Assembly: GCA_019448385.1 (NCBI GenBank)
Contig: JAGTXO010000048.1
Span: 217,742-281,741 of the forward strand
Reading direction: 5' to 3'
Source of the DNA: Diacronema lutheri
Taxonomy: Eukaryota > Haptophyta > Pavlovophyceae > Pavlovales > Pavlovaceae
Length of the DNA: 64,000 nt
The notes under the pieces are model-generated. The model was not told where the DNA came from and made no database searches. It was given only the letters and a program-made list of their open reading frames with translations. This document shows, piece after piece, positions 33,516 through 42,689 of this stretch. The number at the start of each line of letters is the position of its first letter. The first letter of the stretch is position 1. The position numbers and the translations under genes are program-made.

Positions 33516-36500
33516 CCGCCGGTGCGAGCGGGTGCGGCGTGGTCGTCGTGTTGCGCGGCCAGCTGCACTGCCACGTCGGCGCGCCGCCCGCGCGCGAGCC
33601 GGGCCGGCAGGCGGCCGGCCTCAACGCGGGCCAGCCGCCGGCGTGCGCGGGCTCGCCCGTTGGCATCACGCCGGCCGGGTCGCCCGGCGTGAGCCGGCCG
33701 CTCAGCGGCGATGCGGCGGCGCACGCCGCGCACGCCGCCGCCGGCGGCGGCAGCGGCGGCGGCAACGGCGGCGACGGCGCGGCCGCGGCCGCCGCGCGCG
33801 CGCTGCTCACGCTGCGCGCTGGCGAGAGCTTTGGGCTGCTGCCCGCGCTTGCGGGCGCAGCGGGCAGCGCGCTCTTCCGCGCGGTCGCTGCGTCGGAGCC
33901 CGACGCCGAGCCGAGCGCCGCGCCCGCGTGCGTGGTCGCCTACCTGCACCAGGAGGCGCTCGGGGGTGCGCTGAGCGACCATCCCCCATTGCTGCTCGGC
34001 GCGCTCAGGGCGGTGGGGCGCGCGCAATTCTTGCCGCCGCTCCTCTGGCAGCTCGACGCGGCGCTCGAGTGGCGGCACGCGCCCGCGCGCCGCACAATCG
34101 TCCGCGCAGGCGAGCGCCTCGACCGCGCGCTGCTCGTGCTGAACGGGCGCCTCGCAGTGTACGACGCGCGGCAGGGCGCGGGCGCGGGCGCGCAGGCGGA
34201 GAGCGGCGGCGCGGACGGCGCGCACGACGGCCCTGCGAGCGCCTCGTCGTATCTCGTCAAGCGCGAGGTGGGCAAGGGCGAGGCGATCGGCGAGTTGTGC
34301 ATCCTCGGCGCGGTGCAGCTGCCGGGCGTCGTGCGCGCGTTGCGCGACTCGGTGATTGCCGTCGTGCCGCCGCAGCTGCTACACGTGCTCGCATTCACCG
34401 CGCCGCGCGCGATCCTCGCCGTGTCGCGCGCGATCGCGATCCGGCAGGACGAGCAGCGCCTCGCCGCGACGGCGGCGAGCGCGGCGGGCGGCGCGCGCGC
34501 GCCTTCCTTTGCGACCGTCGCCGTGCTGCCCGTGTCGGAGGGCGTGCCCGTGCACGCCTTCACGTCGCAGCTCGCGCGCGCGCTGCGCGTGCGCGGGCCG
34601 GCGCTGCACCTGTGCGCGGGCACGTTGCCCCCCTTCCTCCGCCAGCAGATGGAGCTCGGCGGCGGTGGCGACGGCGGCGGCGCCGCGCCGCTCGAGCGCG
34701 AGGGGCGCCTTGCGCTCTGGGCGGGCGAGCAGGAGCGCACGCACGCGGCGGTGCTCTTTGAGGCGGAGCCGGCCGCGTCGGCGTGGACGCGCTTCTGCGT
34801 GCGCCACGCCGACGTGGTGCTCCTTGTCGCGAGACCGTCCGACGAGCCCTCCCTCTCGCGTGCCGAGCGCGCGCTGTGGCCTCTGATCCGCACAAGCCAA
34901 CGGCGGGACGTTGTGCTCCTCCACGCGCCCGATGCGCCGGGCAGACCGCCGCGCGCGGTCATCTCACGCGTGCTGCGCTCGCGGCCGGGCGGAGGCAGCG
35001 CCGCCGCCGCCGACGCGGCGCGCGCGCGCGCGCCCGCCGCGGCGGCGGGCGCGGCGGGCGCGGCGGCGGCGGCGGCCGCGGCGGCGGCGGCGGCGGCGGA
35101 CGACGACGACGACGACGACGCGACGGTAGAGGCGGTCGCGGCGGCGTTCGGCGACTGGTCGGCAGTGCGCCGGCTGCTGCGCTCGCGCCGGCGCAAGCTT
35201 GAGGCGCTGCTTACGCGTATCGACGCGACGCGGCGCGAGCTCATCTCGCGCGGCGTGCGCGCGCGGCAGCAGGGCGTGCAGCAGGGCGTGCAGCTCGGCG
35301 TGCAGATCGGCCGCGAGTGCGCGCGCTCGGGCTCGCGCGTGCTGCGCACTGTGCTGCCGCGCGCGGCGGTGCGCTCGCTCGAGGACACGGCGGGGCGCGT
35401 CGCCGCCTCCGCCGAGCGCGCGGGCGAGGCCGCGTCGGGGCTCGTCGCCGAGACGGCCGAGCGGCTGGGCGGGCGTGCGGCGCACGGCGCGGAGGCGCTC
35501 TTCGAGGCGCGCGCGTCGACGGGCTGGCTGCTGCACGTGAGCGCGACCAAGATCCAGGCGCTCTTCGTCCAGCGATCGCTCCACCGATCGGCGCGCCTCG
35601 CCGCGCGCTGCCAGACGCCGATGAGCGAGTGGCTCGAGCAGCGCCAGCCCACGTGCTGCCACAACGTGCGCATCGGCGACGCGGCGGACATCGCGAGGCT
35701 CGCGCGCCTCCTCTCGGGCTCGGCGACGGCACTCGTGCTCGGCGGCGGCGGCGCGCGCGGCTTTGCGCACGTCGGCGTGCTGCGCGCCCTCGCCGAGGCG
35801 GGCGTGCCGATCGACATGGTGGGCGGCACGTCGCAGGGCGCCTTTGTGGGTGCGCTCTGGGCGATGAGCCTCGACGCGTGCGAGGTCGCGCGGCGCACGC
35901 GCGCGTGGGCGTGCGAGATGAGCAAGAAATGGAAGCTCGCCGCCGACCTTACCTTCCCCTTCACCTCGTGGCTCTCCGGCGCGGGCTTCAACTTTGAGCT
36001 GGGCAAGGTGCTCGGCGGCTTCTCGCTCACCCACGCGCCCGCGCGCGCGGACGTGCGCATCGAGGACTTGTGGTGCCCCTACTTTTGCGTCTCGGCCAAC
36101 CTGTGCCGCAATCGTGTCGAGGTGCACACGCGCGGCGTGCTCTGGCGGTATGTGCGCGCGTCGATGACCCTCGCCTCCTTCTTGCCGCCCATCTACGACC
36201 CGCAGTCGGGCGACCTCCTCGTCGACGGCGGCTACGTGAACAACCTGCCCGCGGACGTGATGCGCGCGATGGGCGCGCACATCGTTGTGACGGTCGACGT
36301 CGCCTCGACGGACAACAACGAGTGGAGCGCGTACGGCGACAGCCTCTCGGGCTGGTGGCAGCTGTGGGCTCTCATTTGGCCGTTTGGCGCGCGTGTGCGG
36401 CTGCCGTCCGCGTCGGAGGTGCAGAGCCGTCTCGCGTACATCTCGTGCTACACCCGCCTTGAGGACGCGCGGTGCGTCGCGCACGCACACGCGTTGCACC

Positions 36501-37210
36501 GCCTCACGCGCAGCCGCCTGGCGCGATCTCTCTCACCCCCGCCCCCCTCCCATCCCCCACCCCGACCCTTTCCGCCTCCTCCCCACCCCGCCGTCGGCTG
36601 CGCGGCGCGCGAGAGCAGGACGTTGCACTCGGACCTGCACATTGCACCACCGCTCAAGGCGATCGGCTTGCTCGACTTCCACCAGTTCGAGCTCGCCGAG
36701 CGGATCGGGTACGAGAGCGCGCGCTCGGCGTTGCACGAGTGGCTGCCGCGCTCGCGCGTCCTCGTGCCCGTCGATACGGCGGGCGGCACGGAGGCGCCCG
36801 CGTTGACGGCCGTGTACATCCCAAAGGCGAGCCAGCTGCCGCGCCAGCAGCCGAGCGCGGCGCAGAGCGAGCGCAAGGCGCAGCTGCTCTCGGGCATGCG
36901 CCGCTCGAGCGGCGTGCACCAGCACCACGCGCACGGCGCGTCGCCACCGCCTGTCGGCGAGGCCGCGGCCGAGCGGCTTGGGTCAGTCGGCGGGCTGGGC
37001 GGGCTGGGCGGGCTGGGCGGGCTGGGCGGGCTGGGCGCGATCGCAGGCTCCGAGTCGCACTCGCTGCTCGCAACGCTCGACGATGCGGAGGAGGACGGCG
37101 AGGGCGGAGACCGACCGCGTCCGCTGCCGCACTCGCGAACGCTCGACAAGCTGCGCACCGCGCGCACGCTGCCGCGGCGCGAGACGGCGTCCGGCGGCGA
37201 GTCACACTGA
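31670..37210 (+). CDS. Neuropathy-target-esterase-like patatin lysophospholipase with cyclic-nucleotide-binding domains
   Basis: Exons 31670-36471 and 36619-37210 give 1,797 residues (human PNPLA6 has ~1,370). MWRVAGVVLVIAALAAT is an N-terminal hydrophobic anchor, and a second membrane helix (LSLLLLLLAVV) follows at ~150. Three cyclic-nucleotide-binding-like folds lie near residues 280-400, 575-630 and 805-910. The NTE signature VAVLPVSEGVPVHAF follows. The patatin domain has LVLGGGGARGFAHVG (oxyanion loop, ~1357), GGTSQG (nucleophile Ser, ~1388) and DGGYVNN (Asp, ~1519), then the NTE tail LEDAR-TLHSDLHIAPPLKAIGLLDF. NTE enzymes deacylate phosphatidylcholine and lysophosphatidylcholine at the ER. 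Oddities: a ~250-residue Ala/Asp-rich insertion and an IQ-like KIQALFVQRSLHRSAR just before the catalytic domain, and a (GLG)5 repeat at the C terminus. The frame also opens upstream of this ATG, so the start is not certain. Confidence 0.85.
36472..36618 (+). other. Predicted 147-nt intron in the NTE-like gene
   Basis: GTGCGTCGCG ... polypyrimidine tract (CCCGCCCCCCTCCCATCCCCCACCCC region) ... GAGAGCAG. Phase 2. Removing it joins RLEDAR to TLHSDLHIAPPLKAI, matching NTE family spacing. The length is a multiple of three, so the unspliced frame stays open and hides it. Confidence 0.8.
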
Positions 37211-37273
37211 ACACTGAATACTGAACTGAAGTGTCAAGTGCGCGGGACAGTAACGACGCATGTGGGGGGCTTA

Positions 37274-38116
37274 ATGGCGCCGGTCGGAGAGGCCCCGGGA
37301 CATGGCGCGGCGGTGGCGGGCGTGCTCGCGGGCGTGGCGCAAGTTGTCGCCGAGCATCCGCTCGACACGCTCAAGGCGCGAATGCAGACGCTCGCGCGTC
37401 CAGACTTGCGCGCGCATGACGGCTCGTTGTCCGTTCTGCGCGCGACGGTCGCGCGAGAGGGCGGCTCGGCGCTCTTCCGCGGGATCGTGCCGAGGCTCCT
37501 CACGTACGGCGCGGTGAAGGGCTCGCTCTTCAACATATATGAGGCGCTGCGGCGTACTCCGGTCGGCGAGCGCAGCCCGGCGCTCGCCGGCGCGCTCGCC
37601 GGCCTGCTGAACTGCCCTCTCTCGTGCGCGCCCGAGGTCGTGAAGAGCCAATGCCAGGTCGGCTCGCACGACGGCGTCGGTTCCGGCGTGGCGTTCGCGC
37701 GCGCGACGATGCGGATCGTCTCGCTGCGCGGGCCGCGCGGTCTGTTCGCCGGCCTGCTGCCGCTCTGCGTGCGCGACTGCGTGGGCTACTGCGCGCTCTT
37801 CTGCGTGTACGAGCAGAGGCGCGCTCTGCCGCACGTCCCGATGCCCGTGCTCGGCGGGCTTGCCGGCTGCGCTTTTTACGTCGTCGCGCTGCCCGCCGAT
37901 CGCGTGCGCACGGTACTCATGACGCAGTCGCTCGCTGAGCCCCGCTTCCGCACCGCGATGGACGCGGCGCGCGCGGTCCTCGCGCAGGCGGGGCTCCTCG
38001 GCTTTTACCGCGGGCTTGCACCCACGCTCGCGCGCACCTTTATGGGGCAGGCCGTCGCACTGACGGTCTACGCGAGGGCGAGCGCAGTGCTGCAGCGTCG
38101 CGTGCCAGCGGTCTAG
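37274..38116 (+). CDS. Mitochondrial carrier family (SLC25-type) protein
   Basis: 280 residues, the usual carrier length, with three ~90-residue repeats. Signature motifs are PLDTLKARMQ in repeat 1, APEVVKSQCQ in repeat 2 and PADRVRTVLM in repeat 3, each followed by a G-x-x-x-L-F/Y-R/A-G loop (LFRGIVPRLLTYG, LFAGLLPLCVRD, FYRGLAPTLAR). Six hydrophobic segments are visible. Carriers exchange metabolites across the inner mitochondrial membrane. The middle motif with Glu and the third with Asp-Arg resemble acyl-carnitine/ornithine-type carriers, but the substrate is not assigned. The start is the ATG giving MAPVGEAPGHGAA. It follows the NTE gene on the same strand by 63 bp. Confidence 0.85.
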   Translation: MAPVGEAPGHGAAVAGVLAGVAQVVAEHPLDTLKARMQTLARPDLRAHDGSLSVLRATVAREGGSALFRGIVPRLLTYGAVKGSLFNIYEALRRTPVGERSPALAGALAGLLNCPLSCAPEVVKSQCQVGSHDGVGSGVAFARATMRIVSLRGPRGLFAGLLPLCVRDCVGYCALFCVYEQRRALPHVPMPVLGGLAGCAFYVVALPADRVRTVLMTQSLAEPRFRTAMDAARAVLAQAGLLGFYRGLAPTLARTFMGQAVALTVYARASAVLQRRVPAV

Positions 38117-38209
38117 CCCATGACTGAAATGGCCGCTTCATTCGGCCCCCGAGTCGGCTCGAACGAGTGAGCGTCGGCTCGAACGAGCGAGCGTGGCGCG
38201 CGACAGCAC

Positions 38210-38734
38210 CTAGGCGGCCGGCGCTGTCGCCTGCGCCGGCGCGCTGAACGACGCTTTCCGCGCGCCAATCGGCGGCAAGAAGGTCTTGAGGGCGTGCGCC
38301 CACACCTTGGCCTCCGCGTCGGTGGCCGCGCTAAACTTGTAGACGGACGTGGCCTTGGCCTGGTTGCGCATTGAGATGGTCACGACCGCGCCGGACACCT
38401 CCGGCGGCTCCATCTGCGCGAAGGGCAGCGACTTCTCGACCTCCTGCGCGCCGGGCTTGGCATACACGAGCGACCTCTCGTCCTCCGACAGGTAAACGAC
38501 GCGCGCCGAATAGACACCGTACCCGCGGCGGCTCGCCTTCTTGAGCGTGCGCTTGACGTCGAGCCGCGCCGTCGCCTTCTCCGCGGCCTCCTTACGCAGC
38601 GCCTCGGCCTCCTTGCGCGCGAGCATGCCGCGTGCGTGCTTCGAGATCGTCGTCTCAGCCTTGCTCTCGAACGGCCCGTAGCCCATGCGCGCGTATGAGT
38701 CGCCGAGGCCGAAGCACTGGAGCAAGCGCTGCAT
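38210..38734 (-). CDS. Small PH-like domain protein
   Basis: 174 residues. After MQRLLQCFGLGDSYARMGYGPFE comes a basic helix containing ISKHARGMLARKEAEALRKEAAEK, resembling an IQ-like or membrane-proximal helix. Then follows a likely PH-fold strand series, YGVYSARVVYLSEDERSLVY, SLPFAQMEPPE, VVTISMRN, SVYKFSAATDAEAKVWAHAL, ending with the C-terminal PH helix carrying a central Trp. PH domains bind phosphoinositides or proteins. The Met start is the first in frame after a stop-rich upstream stretch. Its 3' end faces the carrier gene (93 bp). Confidence 0.55.
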   Translation of the reverse strand: MQRLLQCFGLGDSYARMGYGPFESKAETTISKHARGMLARKEAEALRKEAAEKATARLDVKRTLKKASRRGYGVYSARVVYLSEDERSLVYAKPGAQEVEKSLPFAQMEPPEVSGAVVTISMRNQAKATSVYKFSAATDAEAKVWAHALKTFLPPIGARKASFSAPAQATAPAA

Positions 38735-38896
38735 CGTCGTAGGAAAAGGGCGCGGACGCGAATTGCGGCGTCCTTTTCCAGTCGAGGTTCGGAGCCTTAT
38801 TTCAAAAAGTCGGGCCAAGTTACCTAGGGGCCAGGGCCGAGTGAGATTCAGAGCCAGCACTGAGTCACGCTCGCTCAGAAGGAGGCCGCGCCAATC

Positions 38897-41141
38897 CTAG
38901 TCGTCGTCGTCGTCGTCATCATCCCAGTTGGCGGACGCAAAGTTTGCGTCGGCCGCGATGCCGTCGCCAATGTGCCGCGCGCCCGGTGCAGGCGGCGCGC
39001 CCGCTTGGTGCGGCTGCAGAGCAACCTCGCCGCTGCCCATCGTCACTGGTGCATCGGCCTCGGTGCCACCATGCGCACCCTCGGCACGATGCGGCTCCTC
39101 CTCCATCCCCGAATCGACGCCATCGTCGCCCTCCTCGTCAGACGCGTCCCAGTCATCCGACGCAAAGTGGGCGTCCATCGCTCGAGCCGCGCCAGCTTCG
39201 GCGGGGGCGAGCGGCGCGAGAGGCGCGCCGCGCCGCGCCGCCTCCACGGCGCGCTCCGTCGGCGGCGACGGCGTCGGCGACTCGTGCGGCGGCGGCGGCT
39301 GCGCGCGCGCGCCGCTCGCCTCCGGCGCGCGCGGCGGTTGGACGCGTGCGAGTGGCGAAGCAGCCCGTGCGCTCGGGCGTGGCGAGGCGTCGTGCGACGA
39401 GGGCGGCGAGTCCTCGAGGGCGGCCGCGAGCCTGCCGCTCATCTGCGCGCCGATCAGCGCAGCCGAGGGCGCGGCGGAGCTGAAGGGAAGGCGCTGCGCT
39501 CCCGCAGCCGATGCCGACAGCTCGGACGCGGGCTCGAGGCGCAACTCAGCAGGCGCGCCATCGTCGTGCTCCTCCGCGCGTGCACGCGCACGCGCCGAGT
39601 GCGGCGCCGGCAGGTCGACGCAGCCGAGCGTCAGGGCGGCGTTGCGCGGCAGCTCGCGCTCGCCGCAGTCGGCGCCGCCCGCGCCCGCCTGCGCGCGCCG
39701 CGCGGAATGGAGGGGTCAGCAGATGGGCGCGCGACGGTGGGTGAGCGGAGCGACCGGCACGCGCGCGAGAGAGCGTGCACGCGCGAGACCGGGGCCTGGG
39801 CTGCGCAAGCTTGGGGCGTGTGGCCAGCGTGTGCGGCGCCGGCGCCCATGCGCTCCGCTCGCGGCTGCGCACCGGCGAATGGCCGGGGGCCGAGGCGGCG
39901 GCGCGGCTGGCGAGCGCGCCGGCCGTCGCTGCGCGCGCGCCACCGCTGCCGTGCGAGCCGAGCGGCGAGGCGGCTGCCGGTTGGGCGATGGCTGTCGGTT
40001 GGGCGATCCGCGCGCCGGTGGGCGACGGGGCCTCGCGCTGTCGAATGATCCACGGAGCGGCGGACGCGTCGGCTGCGGCCTCGGCGACCACCGCTTCCGC
40101 GTCCGAATCGCGCGTGCCGGGCTGCATGTGCGCGCTGCCCTGCCCCGCGCGCCGCCTCGCGACGAACGCGTCGACCAGGTCGGGGCCGCCCGGCTGCTCA
40201 GCGGCACGGCCCACCGGACGGCCCGCGCGGCCCTCCGGACCGCCCGCGAGCCGCGTGGGCACTGCGCTCGGCATGGCGTGCGGCTCGTCCCAGCTGAGCT
40301 CTTCAACGTCGAGCAGCGCGCCATCGTCGGTGAGCTCGCTCAACGCCATCGCCACGCCGACGAAGCGGCCCGGCGAGGCAGCCGCAGCGACATCGCCGCT
40401 CGATGGGCCGGGCGACGGCGCAGTGGCCGGCGGCGGCGTGCAGCTCGCCGCACCGCGCGTGCCGGCAACGGGCGCCACATGGGCGGCCGGCCCGGCAACT
40501 TGTACGGTCGTCACGCTGGCCGCCTGCGGCGCGGCCGCCGTCGCCGCGTGCGCACCGTCGGCGTCGGTGCCGTCGCTGTCGAGCAGGGGCCCCGCGCGGC
40601 CGGAGGGCGATGGCGGCTCGGCCGGCGCGAGCGAGCGATCGGACCGGCCGCCGGAGGAGGCGCCAGCAATGCGCGCGACGCGCAGCGCCAGCCCGTTCAC
40701 CCACTCGTCGCGCTTGGTTGCGCTCGGCGCCTTGAGCACAAGCGTCCGCCGGCCACTTGCGTGGACGCTCAAGCACAGGCCGCCCTCGCCGTCCGACGGC
40801 TGCACCGACTCAATGTCCTCGAGGGGCAGCGCGAAGGAGCCGGGAGACGCTCGCTCGGAGGAGGCGGCCTGCGAGCGGTAGTAGCACAACAGCCCGCGAA
40901 AGTCGTCCACCTCCACCCACCGCTTGCCCCATTGGCGCACTCTCGACGAGTGATGCTTCTTGAGCAGGTAGCCCTCAAGCGCGGGCGGCGCGGGCGCCGC
41001 GCAGACCGACGGGCCCGCGTCTGACTTGGGCGCGCCCGCACCGACGGGCTGCGCACGCGACGCCGCATTCTCCTTGTCCTTGCTCAGCGAGCCCCGCCGG
41101 TTGCGCCCGAACGAGGCCGCGCGCACGAGCGTCTTGAGCAT
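38897..41141 (-). CDS. PH-domain protein with acidic C-terminal tail
   Basis: Two exons: 41141-39873 and 39688-38897 (687 codons). The start gives MLKTLVRAASFGRNRRGSLS, a basic N terminus. The PH domain runs from ~55 to ~155: LEGYLLKKHHSSRVRQWGKRW, FRGLLCYYRSQ, SFALPLEDIESVQ, GLCLSVHASGRRTLVLKA and KRDEWVNGLALRV with the conserved Trp in the last helix. The rest is disordered, Ala/Pro/Ser-rich. The tail carries two DAHFASDDWDASDEE / DANFASANWDDDDDDD repeats. The intron is placed from GTGCGCAGCC to GCGCGCAG (phase 0), joining two frames that each look coding (…PGHSP + AGAGGADCGERELPRNAALTLG…). Probably a membrane-recruited adaptor; partner unknown. Confidence 0.65.
39689..39872 (-). other. Predicted 184-nt intron in the PH-domain gene
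   Basis: Donor GTGCGCAGCC, acceptor CGCGCGCAG, phase 0 on both sides, with a pyrimidine-rich stretch (CGCTCCGCTCACCCACC) and a CTGAC branch-like site before the acceptor. The exact donor is uncertain. Confidence 0.5.
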
Positions 41142-41286
41142 GGCGCGCCAGCCTCACCGTTTTCGCGGGATTTTCAATTTTGACCAACGGCCGCGTGAGT
41201 ACAAGTCATGATTGTCACCAGTGATTGTCACCACACGACCCTCACGACTCACGACACACGACTCACGGAGTCACGTGTCGGGGGGC

Positions 41287-42477
41287 TCACACGACGAGGA
41301 GCGCGCACGTGGCCGCGGCCGCGCACAGCCGGCCGAGCGTCTGCATGCACCGGCGGAGCGCGCGCCCGCGCCGGCGCACGCCGCGCTGCGCGGCGTGCCA
41401 CGTGCCGCACACCGCCTGCTGCCCGACCGCGAGCCCGTGCCCGCCCAGGTGCGCGCAGAGCAGCAGCGGGCGCAGCGCACACCGCGCGAGCGAGCGCGCG
41501 CGCGCCAGCAGGCACTCGGCCGACACGGCGAGCGCCGCGCGCGAGCGCGTCGAGCGCGCGGCGCCGTCGGGCGCGCCGCGCGCTCGCGAGTCGGCCACCG
41601 CGGCGACGGCGCGCCGTGCGACGGCGCGCAGCTGGAGCAGCCACGGCGCGCGCAGCCAGGCGCCGCTGCCCGGCAGCCGCTCGCCGACGAGCGCGAGCGC
41701 GCCCGCCGCGCACGCTGCCGGGTCAGCGCACGCTGCCGTGTCATCCATGGCGGCGGCGAGCGCGAGCAGATCCGCAGCCGCGTGCGACAGAGCGCACAGG
41801 CCGCCCAGGCTCCCGCCTAGCCCGAGTGCGGGTTGCGCGGCGTGGTGCGAGCAGCGCCGCTGCCGCAGCAGCCCGGCGGAAGGATCGGGCAGAGGCGCCG
41901 CCGGCAGCGCGTCCATCGCGCGCGCCCGCGCGCCGGCGCAGTCGAGCCGTGCGGCAGGGGCCGGCGGGCGGGCGCGTGGCGCGAGCACAGCGGTGAGCGG
42001 CGCCTGATTGTGCGCCAAGTCCGCGTTGCGTGGCGCCTGGCCGCCGAGCGCGCCGAGCGCTGGCAGCGGGGAGCGCTCTCGCGCGGCGAGCGCAACCGCA
42101 CGAGCTACCGCTCGCGTAGCCGCGCGCGAGACGCGCTGCGCGGGCGCGGATTCAGCGAGCGTGCACGCGCCGAGCAGCGCCGCACGCACTGCCCCATCCC
42201 ATACCCACAGCAACGCGCCGAGGCGCAGGCGCACCACTGCGCGCGCGCGCGCGCGCGCCGCCGCGAGCGTGGCCTTCGGCTCGCGCAGCGCTCCTCGCAA
42301 AGCAGCTGGCAGCTGCGCGCTCGTGCGAGATGCCCTCATCGTCGCGACCTCGAGCAGCATGGCGGCTACGTCGGCGGCGCCTCGGCGCGGCGCGGTGCGC
42401 GCACGCGCCACACGCGCAGCGAACGCGCGCAAGAGGGAAAGCAGCCGGCGGACAGCGCCCGGCGGCTTGACGCGCAT
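41287..42477 (-). CDS. Hypothetical Ala/Arg-rich protein with C-terminal hydrophobic segment
   Basis: 396 residues from the ATG giving MRVKPPGAVRRLLSLLRAFA to a stop at 41,287. The whole sequence is helical and Ala/Leu/Arg-rich, with patches such as LGALLWVWDGAVRAALLGAC and SLGGLCALSHAAADLLALAAAM. It ends RLCAAAATCALLVV, a possible tail anchor. An N-terminal amphipathic Arg/Leu helix could be an organelle-targeting signal. No family is recognised. A peroxisomal PEX11-like membrane protein is conceivable from the overall character, but there is no motif to prove it. The reverse frames are also open, as expected at this GC content. Confidence 0.4.
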   Translation of the reverse strand: MRVKPPGAVRRLLSLLRAFAARVARARTAPRRGAADVAAMLLEVATMRASRTSAQLPAALRGALREPKATLAAARARARAVVRLRLGALLWVWDGAVRAALLGACTLAESAPAQRVSRAATRAVARAVALAARERSPLPALGALGGQAPRNADLAHNQAPLTAVLAPRARPPAPAARLDCAGARARAMDALPAAPLPDPSAGLLRQRRCSHHAAQPALGLGGSLGGLCALSHAAADLLALAAAMDDTAACADPAACAAGALALVGERLPGSGAWLRAPWLLQLRAVARRAVAAVADSRARGAPDGAARSTRSRAALAVSAECLLARARSLARCALRPLLLCAHLGGHGLAVGQQAVCGTWHAAQRGVRRRGRALRRCMQTLGRLCAAAATCALLVV

Positions 42478-42689
42478 CGCTCGCTTCCCTGTTTCGTTTT
42501 TCAAGACCCGACCGGCTTCGAGCGGGATTTATTCGTCACTCGTCAGTCACTCACTCAGAGGTGCGTTGACCAGCCGCGCACGTCAACGCTGCGCGCGTCG
42601 CGGCGGTGGTAGCGCGTGCCACGCGCGTGCGCACTCAGCGCTCGCGCCGCTCATGCCAGCCCAGCCGCGTGCCATGCGGGGCTCACCAT

